From Arthrobacter bambusae (lineage in GTDB: Bacteria > Actinomycetota > Actinomycetes > Actinomycetales > Micrococcaceae), in contig NZ_JAUSSZ010000012.1 in NCBI RefSeq assembly GCF_030812595.1, positions 45,245 to 109,244 of the forward strand: a stretch of DNA of 64,000 nt, written 5' to 3'. Below, in pieces: positions 19,163 through 28,838 of this stretch. The translations under genes and the position numbers were made by a program. The notes under the pieces are model-generated. The model did not search any database and was not told where the DNA came from. It saw only the letters and a list, made by a program, of their open reading frames with translations. The first letter of the stretch is position 1. Each line of letters starts with the position of its first letter.

Positions 19163-20257
19163 ATGGATTGGTTGATCTGGGTCATCGTCATTGTGTTGAT
19201 CGTCGCAATTGTTTGGTGGCTCCTGAGCCGCAACAAGGCAAAGCCTTCCGAAAGCCCCATCTCCCCATCTTCTTCCTCGCCGACCGCCTCGTCGCCACAA
19301 ATGGACGTCGCTTCCGCCGCCGTGACAGGCTCAGCCCCGCTCGTCGCTGCAACAGCGACCAGCGAACAAGATCTAGCCGAGTCGCGCGCGGCCGAACCCG
19401 AGCCGGAACCGGCACCTGCAGCGGGCGACGTCGAGGACCGCGAGCGCCCTGCCCCTCCCCTCGAAACCGGAATGACGGGGACTTCCGAGTCCCCGGCGAC
19501 CGGAAGCCCGGCGGAGGAGCCCGAGTTCGAGGAGCCCGAGTTCGAGGAGCCCGTTTTCGAGGAACCCACGCTCGCGGAACCGGTCCTGTCCGAAGACGCG
19601 GTTTCCAAAGCCCCGGCACCGACCCCTGGCGAGCCGGAACTTGAGGGTGGAGTGACAGCCGACGATGTGACAGCGGCCGACGACGGTCCCTCCGGAGCTG
19701 GCGGTCCGGCGTCGGGCACGGAAGCAGCCACGCCCGAACAGTTAGCCGACAGCGCGGAGTGGGAAGCCACGTGGAGCGAAGGCGCACCCGCGGCCGCTGC
19801 GCCGATCCATCACCGCGAGTACACGGATGCGCACGCACCGACGCTTCCCGGCGCGGAATCCGCAGCGGCGGAGGCCGCCGATACCTCTGCCGAGACGGCG
19901 CAGGCAGATGTGCGAACAGAGGTGCAGGCAGATCGGGGAGGAACTCCCGGCGCGGCCCGGTCGCCCGTTGAGCCGTCGCCTGTTGATGAGTCAACCACCC
20001 AGGTCCCGGACTCCACGAACGCATCGCCGCTGGGCGGGCACCTGGCCGCCGAGCAGCCGTACGGTGAAGGCTCGGCTGCGGCCGGCGCCGACGGGAGCGG
20101 CCCTGATGGCTACACAGTCAAAGGCAACGCCGACACCATGACCTACCACGATGAAGACAGCCCGTCCTATGACGACGTCAAAGCCGAGGTCTGGTTCGTT
20201 TCAAGCGCCCACGCCGAGGCGGCAGGTTTCCGGCCACCTCGCAGGAACCGCCGCTGA
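19163..20257 (+). CDS. Membrane-anchored protein with C-terminal sunset domain
   Basis: 364 aa, ATG at 19163. One N-terminal membrane helix (residues 3-21, WLIWVIVIVLIVAIVWWLL) precedes a long low-complexity region rich in Ala, Glu, Pro and Ser, including tandem EFEEP units around residue 115. The last 45 residues form a folded block: GYTVKGNADTMTYH, then YDDVKAEVWFVSSAHAEAAGF. This matches the small sunset domain of actinobacterial ArfC-like proteins (GxxxKGNxxSMxYH pattern). The acidic linker probably spans part of the envelope or cytoplasm; orientation is not certain. A possible promoter (TTGACC, 18 bp, TAGACA) lies upstream. Function unknown. Confidence 0.8.
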   Translation: MDWLIWVIVIVLIVAIVWWLLSRNKAKPSESPISPSSSSPTASSPQMDVASAAVTGSAPLVAATATSEQDLAESRAAEPEPEPAPAAGDVEDRERPAPPLETGMTGTSESPATGSPAEEPEFEEPEFEEPVFEEPTLAEPVLSEDAVSKAPAPTPGEPELEGGVTADDVTAADDGPSGAGGPASGTEAATPEQLADSAEWEATWSEGAPAAAAPIHHREYTDAHAPTLPGAESAAAEAADTSAETAQADVRTEVQADRGGTPGAARSPVEPSPVDESTTQVPDSTNASPLGGHLAAEQPYGEGSAAAGADGSGPDGYTVKGNADTMTYHDEDSPSYDDVKAEVWFVSSAHAEAAGFRPPRRNRR

Positions 20258-20319
20258 CCCTGACTTTTCACCGCTCCTGAAGCGCCCCCGGAGGTGACGC
20301 GGAGTAGGTCCGTGCCGAT

Positions 20320-20348
20320 TTCACACTTCGGCAACTGTCGTGTAGAGT
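20320..20348 (+). promoter_or_regulatory. Promoter of the tRNA-Lys genes
   Basis: TTCACA (20320-20325), 17-bp spacer, TAGAGT (20343-20348), followed after 62 bp by the first tRNA-Lys. Good match to a sigma-70 type promoter by spacing and position. Confidence 0.6.
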
Positions 20349-20410
20349 TACATGTCGTTGCGGAGATCAACGAGGGAAGAAAAGCCCTCCGTTGATTGAA
20401 ATCGACAAAT

Positions 20411-20486
20411 GCACCTCTAGCTCAATTGGCAGAGCAATTGACTCTTAATCAATGGGTTCCGGGTTCAAGTCCCGGGGGGTGCACCA
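20411..20486 (+). tRNA. tRNA-Lys (CTT), copy 1
   Basis: 76 nt including an encoded CCA end. Acceptor arms GCACCTC and GGGGTGC pair with one G-U; the anticodon loop reads CTCTTAA with anticodon CTT; the T-arm has GGTTCAAGTCC. Decodes AAG. Confidence 0.95.
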
Positions 20487-20494
20487 AAGGGAAC

Positions 20495-20533
20495 AACCCT
20501 TGAGCGGCAGCAGCCGCTCAAGGGTTATTTCTT
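20495..20533 (+). terminator. Terminator after tRNA-Lys copy 1
   Basis: Perfect 14-bp stem AACCCTTGAGCGGC (20495-20508) and complement (20513-20526) with loop AGCA, then a T-containing tail ATTTCTTT. Confidence 0.8.
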
Positions 20534-20556
20534 TGCGTTGCGAGCAACAAACAATT

Positions 20557-20632
20557 GCACCTCTAGCTCAATTGGCAGAGCAATTGACTCTTAATCAATG
20601 GGTTCCGGGTTCAAGTCCCGGGGGGTGCACCA
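20557..20632 (+). tRNA. tRNA-Lys (CTT), copy 2
   Basis: Identical over all 76 nt to the copy at 20411, again with encoded CCA. The copies are 70 bp apart and each is followed by its own hairpin. No obvious promoter separates them, so copy 2 depends on read-through or an unseen promoter. Confidence 0.95.
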
Positions 20633-20638
20633 AAAGGA

Positions 20639-20680
20639 AGATCCCTGGATGGCTGAATGGCCGTCCAGGGATCTTTTTTG
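20639..20680 (+). terminator. Terminator after tRNA-Lys copy 2
   Basis: 15-bp stem with one G-U (AGATCCCTGGATGGC against GCCGTCCAGGGATCT), 6-nt loop, followed by a run of six T residues (20674-20679). Canonical intrinsic terminator. Confidence 0.88.
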
Positions 20681-20767
20681 CTTTTCGGCCGGCTTCGCGT
20701 TTTCGGCGCCTCGATCCGGACCCCACTTCACCGGGCCGAGACTTCACCCGGGCCGGCCTGCGGAGGC

Positions 20768-21253
20768 TTATTTGGAAGCTTCGCCGGACGCCAGGCCTGA
20801 ATCCATTGCGACAATCTCGTTTGCAACCGCCGAGGATTGGTTGGTCGCCAGCTCCCGCACCAGTGCTTGAAGTTCCCGCCGCAGTTTGGCTGTATCCACG
20901 GGTACAGGTTCGAGCACTTCGCGTTCCAGCTGCGTGGCGAGCCCCAGGGTGTGCTCCCCCGCCTCGGTCAAACTAACCACCTGGCTCCGGCGGTCGGACA
21001 TGCTGCGCGCACGGCTGACGTGGCCGTGGGCCTCGAGCCTCGAGAGCGTCTTCCCCATTGTCTGCGCCTGAACCCGGACGATCTGCGCGAGCGTCGACTG
21101 GGTGGTCGGTCCCTTGACGGCAAGAACTTCCATGACAATGACCCCGGCATGGGTCAGGTCCATACCGCGCAATTTCTCGTTCCAGGCATGCTCCACGAGA
21201 CGCGCGGCCGTGGAGAGCAGGCGCCCGGTGGGCCACCGTTCCATATCAGGCAT
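20768..21253 (-). CDS. MarR-family transcriptional regulator
   Basis: 161 aa. Winged-helix repressor type: TTQSTLAQIVRVQAQTMGKTLSRLEAHGHVSRARSMSDRRSQVVSLTEAG covers the recognition helix and the beta-wing with the conserved DxRxxxVxLT pattern. Start set at the ATG at 21253 (Met-Pro-Asp-Met-Glu). Just upstream on the coding strand is TATACT, which would place the transcript start at or very near the ATG, suggesting a leaderless mRNA. It is divergent from the peroxiredoxin gene bcp (gap 112 bp), so redox-responsive control of bcp is possible but unproven. Ligand unknown. Confidence 0.88.
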   Translation of the reverse strand: MPDMERWPTGRLLSTAARLVEHAWNEKLRGMDLTHAGVIVMEVLAVKGPTTQSTLAQIVRVQAQTMGKTLSRLEAHGHVSRARSMSDRRSQVVSLTEAGEHTLGLATQLEREVLEPVPVDTAKLRRELQALVRELATNQSSAVANEIVAMDSGLASGEASK

Positions 21254-21365
21254 AAATGTCAGTATATAGACCACTCCGAGCGGATCAGGCTCCGGAGGGC
21301 GCAATTCGTGAAGCGCGCGACTCGTCACTAAGCTAAGTGGTCGCGGACGCTAGCAAGGAGCACAA

Positions 21366-21839
21366 ATGGCTGAACGACTCATTCCCGGCGACTTTGCGCC
21401 GGACTTCACCCTCAAAGACCACACGGGTCGCGAGGTCAGCCTGGCCTCGCAGCGCGGCCGTAATACGGTCATCTACTTCTACCCGGCGGCTTCCACGCCG
21501 GCATGCGCCAAGCAGGCCTGCGACTTCCGGGATTCCCTCGCCGCCCTTCAGGCTGCCGGTTACGACGTCCTGGGTATCTCTCCGGACACGGTAAAGGACC
21601 TGGAAAAGTTTGCGGCCGAAGAATCACTCACCTTCCCCCTGCTTTCCGACGAAGGACACCGGGTAGCCGACGCTTATGCGGCATGGGGCGAAAAGAAGAA
21701 CTATGGGCGCACGTACCAAGGGCTGATCCGCTCAACGATCGTGGTGGATCCCGACGGCAAGGTTGCCGTGGCCCAGTACAACGTGCGGGCTACCGGCCAT
21801 GTCGCGAAGCTCCGCAGGGATCTCAAGCTCGACAAATAG
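21366..21839 (+). CDS. bcp: Thioredoxin-dependent peroxiredoxin (BCP/PrxQ)
   Basis: 157 aa, ATG at 21366 preceded by AGGAG. Reduces hydrogen peroxide and organic hydroperoxides using thioredoxin. AhpC/TSA fold: PGDFAPDFTLKDHTG at the N-terminus, the peroxidatic site TPACAKQACDFRDS with the peroxidatic Cys and the resolving Cys five residues later as in PrxQ, and YGRTYQGLIRSTIVVDPDGKV. Length is standard for the family. Confidence 0.94.
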   Translation: MAERLIPGDFAPDFTLKDHTGREVSLASQRGRNTVIYFYPAASTPACAKQACDFRDSLAALQAAGYDVLGISPDTVKDLEKFAAEESLTFPLLSDEGHRVADAYAAWGEKKNYGRTYQGLIRSTIVVDPDGKVAVAQYNVRATGHVAKLRRDLKLDK

Positions 21840-21956
21840 CCACAGCGCGGCCGCAGAGCCGCGGCTGCACCGGCCGGTGCAAAACCGCGGGTACAATAGA
21901 GGCCGGTATATGACCGTAGCGGGGAATCCCGCAAACCGGTCCGGGTACCAGCGCCA

Positions 21957-22038
21957 GCGCGAGTGGTGAAATTGGCAGACACGCAGGATTTAGGTTCCTG
22001 TGCCTTCGGGCGTGGGGGTTCAAGTCCCCCCTTGCGCA
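21957..22038 (+). tRNA. tRNA-Leu (TAG)
   Basis: 82 nt with a class II long variable arm (TGCCTTCGGGCG). Acceptor arms GCGCGAG and CTTGCGC; anticodon stem-loop with TTTAGGT gives anticodon TAG; T-arm GGGGGTTCAAGTCCCCC. After the discriminator A the genome reads CCT, so the CCA end must be completed after transcription, unlike the two tRNA-Lys genes. A TACAAT -10-like box lies at 21892-21897. Confidence 0.93.
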
Positions 22039-22045
22039 CCTTCAT

Positions 22046-22084
22046 GAAGTGCCCCGGTCCTTGGCCCGGGGCACTTCCCGTTTT
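22046..22084 (+). terminator. Terminator after tRNA-Leu
   Basis: 12-bp stem GAAGTGCCCCGG (22046-22057) and complement (22066-22077), 8-nt loop, followed by CCGTTTTC. Confidence 0.75.
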
Positions 22085-22172
22085 CAGCCAGGACTCAGTG
22101 CCCTGAACTAGACTGGACTGCGGTCCGGCTGCCACGGGCCCCAGCCCGTCCAACTGCCTTGAGGGGACAAGA

Positions 22173-23840
22173 GTGGTAAGCAGCAAGCTTCGCCGAGTCG
22201 CGCTACAAATCGGCGCAGGCCTTCTGGCCGTGGCTTTGACCTCGTGCACGGTAAGTCCCGGACCGGCACCGTCAACATCGTCCGCAGGCGACGCGCCGGC
22301 GGAGCCGAGCAAGACCTTCAACTTCGGCACCCCGTCGATGCCCCTTGGCCTCGATCCTGCACTGACGAACGACGCCGAATCGTATCGAGTCACCCGGCAA
22401 GTGATGGAAGGCCTCGTAGGAGTCGACCCGTCCACCGGTCAACCGACCCCCTTGCTTGCCACATCCTGGTCGCAAGGAAACGACGGACTCAGCTACGACT
22501 TCATGTTGCGCTCGAAGGTCACCTTCCACGACGGAACCGCGTTCGACGCCGCTGCAGTCTGCAGTAACTTCAACCGTTGGTTTAACTTCCCCGCAGCCGT
22601 GCGGCAGCAAGTCGCGGGCATCCCCTTCAAGAGCGTTTTCAAGTCATTCTCGGACGAGGCGTCGCTGTCGCTCTTCAAGAACTGCAAGGTTGTCTCTGCC
22701 GACCACGTGCAAATCAACCTGACCAAGCCCTTCACCGAATTCCTTCAGGCCTTGACGCTGCCGGCGTTCGCAATGTCATCCCCGAAAGCAATGGCCGACG
22801 GCAACGCCAACGTCCTTGACAAGAAATTGGCAGGGCAGCCGGCCTCGGCCTACGCCTCCCACCCGGTGGGCACCGGTCCTTACGCTTTCTCCTCCTGGAG
22901 CCAAGACCGCATCACCCTCACCAGCTACAAGGGGTACTGGGGCAACCGGGGAGAGATTGCCACAGTCAACTTCATTCCGTTCGACTATCCGCAAAGCCGT
23001 CTTCAAGCGCTGCTTGCAGGAAAAATCGACGGCTACGACCTGGTCACTGCGGACACCTTCGACCAACTGGTCAAGAAGGGCATGCAAATCGTCCAACGGG
23101 ATCCGTTCTCCGTGATGTATCTGGGAATGAATGAGTCCGTGGCGCCGCTCCAGAATCTCGGCGTGCGCCAGGCAATCGAGATGGCCATCGACAAAGACAC
23201 CCTTATCCACAAGTTCTTCATCGACAACACCTCTCCGGCGTCCCAGTTCGTTCCCCCCAAGCTAAGTGGCTTCAACAACAACGCACCGTCCTTGGGATAC
23301 GACCCGGATAAGGCCAAGCAGCTGCTCGCCAAGTCCGGTTACAAGGGCGAGGAACTCAAGTTCTACTACCCGCTCAATGTCACCCGCGCCTACCTTCCCA
23401 CTCCGGAAAAGATCTACGCCGAGATCAGCGCAGAGCTCACTGCCATCGGACTGAACATCAAGCCGGTACCCGTGAGCTGGGATAACGGCTACCTCCAGAA
23501 GGTCCAATCCCCGGGAGACCATGCGCTGCATTTGCTCGGTTGGAATGGCGCCTACTCCGACCCCGACAATTTCGTCGGCACCCTTTTCGGAGAGAACAAC
23601 GGCGAGTTCGGCTACAGCGATCCCCAGGTGTTCTCAAAGATCGACCGGGCCCGGGGACTCCCCGAGGGCGCCGACCGCAACTCCCAGTACCAGACCATCA
23701 ATGCCCAGATTGCCGCGACCGTCCCCGCAGTACCCATCGCGTTCCCCATCTCGGCGTTGGCCCTTTCCGACCGCGTCGAGAAGTACCCTGCGTCGCCTGT
23801 CTTAAACGAAGTTTTTACAAACGTTCGCCTGAAGTCTTGA
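22173..23840 (+). CDS. ABC transporter substrate-binding lipoprotein, peptide/opine family (SBP_bac_5)
   Basis: 555 aa, GTG start at 22173 with GAGGGG upstream. The N-terminus is a lipoprotein signal (basic SSKLRR, hydrophobic core, lipobox LTSC). The mature part shows the DppA/OppA family order: LGLDPALTNDAESYRVTRQVMEGLVGVD, VTFHDGTAFDAAAVCSNFNRW, HPVGTGPYAFSSWSQD, VRQAIEMAIDKDTL. It would sit on the outer membrane face and deliver peptides or related solutes. No permease or ATPase gene lies next to it, so it must work with a transporter encoded elsewhere. Confidence 0.9.
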   Translation: MVSSKLRRVALQIGAGLLAVALTSCTVSPGPAPSTSSAGDAPAEPSKTFNFGTPSMPLGLDPALTNDAESYRVTRQVMEGLVGVDPSTGQPTPLLATSWSQGNDGLSYDFMLRSKVTFHDGTAFDAAAVCSNFNRWFNFPAAVRQQVAGIPFKSVFKSFSDEASLSLFKNCKVVSADHVQINLTKPFTEFLQALTLPAFAMSSPKAMADGNANVLDKKLAGQPASAYASHPVGTGPYAFSSWSQDRITLTSYKGYWGNRGEIATVNFIPFDYPQSRLQALLAGKIDGYDLVTADTFDQLVKKGMQIVQRDPFSVMYLGMNESVAPLQNLGVRQAIEMAIDKDTLIHKFFIDNTSPASQFVPPKLSGFNNNAPSLGYDPDKAKQLLAKSGYKGEELKFYYPLNVTRAYLPTPEKIYAEISAELTAIGLNIKPVPVSWDNGYLQKVQSPGDHALHLLGWNGAYSDPDNFVGTLFGENNGEFGYSDPQVFSKIDRARGLPEGADRNSQYQTINAQIAATVPAVPIAFPISALALSDRVEKYPASPVLNEVFTNVRLKS

Positions 23841-23919
23841 CGACCCGGCGCAATTTCAGTTATGGCCCCACGCGGGGATATTCTGTGACAGCCAGTGCCG
23901 CCGCTATCGGAGATAGATC

Positions 23920-25425
23920 GTGACCTTCATTTCCAAGACACACCACGCTGACGTCGTCCTTATTGGGGGCGGAATCATGAGCGCAACCCTGGGTGCGTTC
24001 ATCAAGCAACTCGAACCCAGCTGGACCATCTCCCTCTTCGAGCGCCTCGACGAAGTCGGCCTGGAAAGCTCCGGACCGTGGAACAACGCGGGAACCGGGC
24101 ATGCAGCGCTCTGTGAGCTTAATTACTCCCCCGCAGCTAAGGACGGCTCGGTGGACCCGTCCAAGGCCCTCCACATCAACGAGCAGTTCCAGCTTTCCCG
24201 CCAGTTCTGGTCACACCTGGTGGACAACAAATTGATCGGCTCCCCCAAGGGCTTCATCAACACCGTCCCGCACATGAGTTTCGTCATCGGCGACAAGCAC
24301 GCAGACTTCCTCAAGGCCCGCTACGAGGCGCTCAAGCCCAACACGCTCTTCCGCAGCATGGAATACACGGAGGACCAGGCACAGATCGCCAAGTGGGCTC
24401 CGTTGATCGTCAAGGGCCGCGACGCCAAGCAGCGCGTTGCCGCCACCCGCGCGGCCGAGGGCACCGACGTCGACTTCGGAGCTTTGACCCGTGAGCTGAC
24501 CGGGTACCTCGCCGCCAACGGCGTCGAAGTCAACTACGGCCACAACGTCACCAACGTCAGCAAAGCCTCCGACGGCGGCTGGGACCTTTCGCTCAAGCAC
24601 CCGGCTTCCGGCGAGCACGGCCAGATCCACGCCAAGTTCGTCTTTGTCGGCGCCGGCGGTGGAGCACTCCACCTGCTCCAGGCATCGGGCATCCCGGAAA
24701 GCAAGGGTTATGGCGGATTCCCGGTGTCCGGGCAGTTCTTCCGCTGCACCGACGAGGCCATAGCCAGCCAGCACGGCGCCAAGGTATACGGCCAGGCCTC
24801 CGTGGGCGCCCCGCCTATGTCGGTTCCGCACCTTGATACCCGCTACGTTGACGGCAAGCGTTCGCTGCTTTTCGGCCCGTATGCCGGCTTCTCCACCAAC
24901 TTCCTCAAGACGAGCAGCTACCTTGACCTGCCGCTGTCCATCCGCCCGAGCAACATCATTCCGATGCTGGCCGTGGCCAAGGACAACATGGACCTGACTG
25001 CGTACCTGATCAAGGAAGTGGCCAAGCGCCACGACGCCAAGGTGGAGTCCCTCCGCGAGTACTACCCCCAGGCCGACGGCGGCAATTGGGAGCTCATCAC
25101 CGCAGGCCAGCGTGTGCAGATCATCAAGAAGGACTCGAAGAAGGGTGGCGTGCTGCAGTTCGGCACCGAAGTCATCACGGCGCGTGACGGCTCGATCGGT
25201 GCACTGCTCGGCGCTTCCCCCGGCGCCTCCACTGCCGTTCCCATCATGATCGAGATGCTCCAGCGCGCCTTCCCGAAGAACTTCAAGGGATGGCAGTCCA
25301 AGCTCAAGGAAATGATGCCGGGTTACGGCGTCAAACTGAACAGCAATCCGGAACTCGCGGCCGAGCTGGAAGCGAGCACTGCCCGTTCGCTCCAACTTGA
25401 GCCGGCCGACGCCGTCCAGCACTAG
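23920..25425 (+). CDS. mqo: Malate:quinone oxidoreductase
   Basis: 501 aa, GTG start at 23920 with GGAG upstream. Membrane-associated FAD enzyme oxidising malate to oxaloacetate and passing electrons to the quinone pool, the usual TCA malate oxidation in many actinobacteria. The FAD motif is [18 protein letters not shown], followed by the family blocks [20 protein letters not shown] and [26 protein letters not shown] and [14 protein letters not shown]. Length is standard. Single gene with its own promoter region; the broken RND gene follows after 63 bp. Confidence 0.95.
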   Translation: MTFISKTHHADVVLIGGGIMSATLGAFIKQLEPSWTISLFERLDEVGLESSGPWNNAGTGHAALCELNYSPAAKDGSVDPSKALHINEQFQLSRQFWSHLVDNKLIGSPKGFINTVPHMSFVIGDKHADFLKARYEALKPNTLFRSMEYTEDQAQIAKWAPLIVKGRDAKQRVAATRAAEGTDVDFGALTRELTGYLAANGVEVNYGHNVTNVSKASDGGWDLSLKHPASGEHGQIHAKFVFVGAGGGALHLLQASGIPESKGYGGFPVSGQFFRCTDEAIASQHGAKVYGQASVGAPPMSVPHLDTRYVDGKRSLLFGPYAGFSTNFLKTSSYLDLPLSIRPSNIIPMLAVAKDNMDLTAYLIKEVAKRHDAKVESLREYYPQADGGNWELITAGQRVQIIKKDSKKGGVLQFGTEVITARDGSIGALLGASPGASTAVPIMIEMLQRAFPKNFKGWQSKLKEMMPGYGVKLNSNPELAAELEASTARSLQLEPADAVQH

Positions 25426-25488
25426 CAACCGCCCGGGCTGCGGCCGGTTCACGACACGAGACAGACCGTAGATCCCAGGGAGAGTGCA

Positions 25489-28400
25489 GTGTTCCGTCTG
25501 GCAAAGCTTTCACTGGCGAACAGGGCACTGATCGCGCTGATCACCGTCTTCGCGGCGGTGTTCGGCGTGATCACCATGTCTTCCCTGAAGCAGGAGCTCA
25601 TCCCCTCGATCGAGTTCCCGCAGATCTCGGTGATCACGGCCATGCCCGGCGCGTCCCCGGACGTTGTCGACAAGCAGCTCAGCCGCCCGCTCGAAACAGC
25701 ATTGAACAGCGTCGAGGGCCTGGAATCGACCACCTCGACGTCGCGGAACGGTGTTTCGCAGATCACCATGGTGTTCACGTACGGCTCGAACCTGGACCGC
25801 GCACGCAACCAGATCGATCGCGCCATCTCCAACGCCAAGCGTGTACTTCCGGCCGATGTCCAGCCCCAGTCCTTTGCAGGCAGCATCAGCGACTTCCCGA
25901 TCGTGTACCTGGCGGTGTCCTCGGACAAGCCCCTCAGCGGGTTGAACGCGGACCTGCAGCGCTTGAGTGTTCCCCGACTCCAGAAACTGGACGGAGTCCG
26001 CAGTGCTGACGTGACGGGCGGAGCCACCCAGCACATCCTGATCCAACCCAAGGCCCAGGCCATGGCCGCGAACGGTGCCACGGTCCAGTCGCTCACGAAC
26101 GCCCTCAAGAACAACGGACGCTGGTCCCGGCCGGAACCATCGAGGACCAGGGCAAGACGCTCTCCCTGCAGATCGGGAGCCCGGTTGACTCCCTCGACGT
26201 CATCAAGGGCTTGCCGCTCACCGGTGCGAAGGCCGGCACCACAATCGGCGGGGTTGCCGACGTGAGCATTCAGGACGACGCCGCGACCTCCATTACCCGG
26301 ACCAACGGGAAGCCGACGCTGGCCCTGTCCATCACAAAGAAGCCCGACGGCGATACGGTCGCCATTTCGCATGCCGTCAAGGATTCCATTCCCAACATGG
26401 AAGCCGAACTCGGCTCCAATGCGCATTTCACCCCGGTGTTCGACCAGGCCCCCTACATCGAGAAGTCCATCAAGGACCTCACCACGGAAGGCCTTCTTGG
26501 ACTCGGCTTCGCTGTGGCAGTCATTCTTGTGTTCCTGATGTCCGTGCGTTCCACACTGGTGACGGCGGTGTCCATTCCCTTGTCGCTCCTGATCACGTTC
26601 ATCGGAATATCGGCGACCCACTACTCGCTCAACATCCTCACCCTCGGCGCGTTGACCATCGCGATCGGCCGGGTGGTGGACGATTCGATCGTGGTGATCG
26701 AGAACATCAAGCGGCACCTCAGCTACGGCGAACACAAGCTCGAAGCCATCTTCAATTCCATCCGGGAAGTTGCCGGTGCCATCACGGCGTCCACCCTCAC
26801 CACAGTCGCCGTCTTCCTGCCGATCGCGTTCGTGGGCAACCTCGCCGGCGAACTGTTCCGGCCCTTCGCCCTGACAGTGACCATCGCCCTGTTGTCCTCG
26901 TTGCTCGTATCCCTGACCATCGTTCCGGTGCTGGCATACTGGTTCCTCAAGTCGCCGTCGCCTGCCGCGGCCGCCGTGGACCGGCGTGCCGCGGAGGACG
27001 CCCGGACAAAGGGGCATGAGGCAGAGCAACGCAGCCTCCTGCAGCGCGGGTACTTGCCCATCCTGGTCAAAACCCAGAGGCATCCGATCATCACGATCGT
27101 CGCCGCTGTCCTTGTATTGGGTGGAACGGCGGCCATGTCCCCGCTGCTCGCCACGGACCTGCTGGGCGACTCCGGCCAGAACAGCATGACCGTGCGCCAG
27201 GTACTTCCCGCCGGGACCAGCCTGGAGCAGACCGACGCCGCCGCCGCGCAGGTGGAGTCGGTCCTCCGCGGAATCGATGGCATCAAAGATGTCCAGGTCA
27301 CGTCGGGCAACGCCCAGACGGGTTTCGCCGCGCTCACCTCAACCGGCGCTTCCAACTCGACGTTCACCGTGGTGACGGACGATAAGGCCGACCAGCAGAA
27401 ACTGCAGGATACGGTGCGGTCCCGCCTCGCCGGGGCCTCTCCTGCCGGGAAGGTCACCGTCGGCGCACAGCAAGGGGGCCTGGGCACGTCCTCCAGCGTG
27501 GACATCACCATCAACGCCGCCAACAGTGCGGATCTCAAGACCGCGAGCGACGCCGTGGCGAAGGCCATGGACGGCGTACCAGGGAGCTCGGAGGTCGCCA
27601 CCAACCTGGATGCCAGCCAGTCCGTGGTCCAGGTCAAGGTCGATCGCGCCAAAGCTGTCGCCGCCGGGCTGAACGAAGAACAAGTTGCCGGCGTCCTGGC
27701 TTCCACAGTGAGTCCCATCCCCGCAGGCACCGTCCGTATCGACACGACGGACTTCCCGGTACAGATCGGCGAAGGCACCCACTTCAAGAGCATCGCCGAG
27801 GTCAGCGCCATCAGTCTCCCGACGCCGGCCGGGCCCGTGCCGCTGTCCAACATCGCGTCGGTGCAGCAAGTGGACACTCCGGTAACGATCACCAGCAGCA
27901 ACGGCCAGCGGACGGCGAAGGTGACCGTCACGCCGTCGGGCTCCAATCTGGGCGCCGTCAGCACGGCAGTCAGCGACCGGCTCGCCTCCGTGCAACTGCC
28001 GGCAGGCGTCACCGCCACGATCGGCGGCGCCACGACGCAGCAGGCGGACTCGTTCCGCCAGCTCGGCCTCGCGCTCCTGGCAGCCGTCGCCATTGTCTAT
28101 GTCATCATGGTGGCCGCCTTCAAGTCCCTCGTCCAGCCGCTCATCCTGTTGGTGTCCGTGCCGTTTGCGGCGACCGGTGCCATCGCTTTGCTCCTGGTCA
28201 CGGGAGTTCCGCTCGGACTGCCGTCCCTGATCGGAATGCTGATGCTGGTGGGAATCGTGGTGACGAATGCGATCGTCCTGATCGACCTCATCAACCAGTA
28301 CCGCAAGCCACACGATGGAAGCCCGGGAATGAGCGTGGCGGAGGCCATCACCCACGGTGCCCAGCAGCGGCTACGTCCGATCCTCATGACCGCACTTGCG

Positions 28401-28712
28401 ACCGTCTTCGCGCTGACGCCCATGGCTTTGGGAATCACGGGAGGCGGCGGGTTCATTTCCCGGCCGCTCGCGATCGTGGTCATCGGCGGCCTTGTTTCGT
28501 CCACGGCGTTGACGCTGGTCCTTGTCCCCGTCCTCTACAAACTGGTCGAAGGCCGACGGGAGAAGAAAGGCCTGCTCAAGGCACTCACGCAACGCCACGA
28601 CGTCGTGAAGGACGGCGTTGCCGGCCACGGGGAGGGCGAACACCTGGACTGGACCACGGGAACGATCCCCAAAGTCTCCGGCCGCCGTTCCGCTTCAAGC
28701 CCCGCGGAGTAG
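25489..28712 (+). pseudogene. RND-type efflux permease (AcrB/HAE1-like) with a frameshift
   Basis: Starts at GTG 25489. The first part encodes an RND N-terminus (FRLAKLSLANRALIALITVFAAVFGV; AMPGASPDVVDKQLSRPLE). In-frame homology stops at ...TNALKNNG near 26116 and continues in another frame as TLVPAGTIEDQGKTLSLQIG from 26118. One base is missing at a Gly codon (GG then ACG). The second part supplies the remaining domains, including LTIAIGRVVDDSIVVIENIKRH (motif with the proton-relay Asp), LPIAFVGNLAGELFRPFA and the C-terminal half. Restored, it would be about 1,074 aa, full AcrB length. Coding quality downstream is good, so decay is recent or the base loss is a sequencing error. No membrane-fusion partner is adjacent. 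Confidence 0.85.
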
Positions 28713-28760
28713 GGCGACACAGCGGGAACAAAATGATGCCATGCCCTGTTGCAGGCAGTG

Positions 28761-28780
28761 ATACATGCAAATGCATCTAT
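28761..28780. promoter_or_regulatory. 20-bp palindrome, likely MarR operator
   Basis: ATACATGCAAATGCATCTAT is a palindrome apart from one pair at position 4/17 and the two central bases. A TAGAAT -10-like box follows at 28788-28793, so a bound dimer would cover the -35 region of the LLM-oxidoreductase/marR operon. The natural ligand is the MarR protein encoded at 29966, implying autoregulation. Confidence 0.6.
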
Positions 28781-28838
28781 TTTGGGATAGAATGTTGGCA
28801 GAGCCCGGATATCAATCGGGCAGGCAGAAAGGCACATC

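Noticed and set aside
22173..23840. Complete peptide ABC transporter operon
   Set aside because: Only the binding protein is present; neighbours are tRNA-Leu and mqo, with no permease or ATPase.
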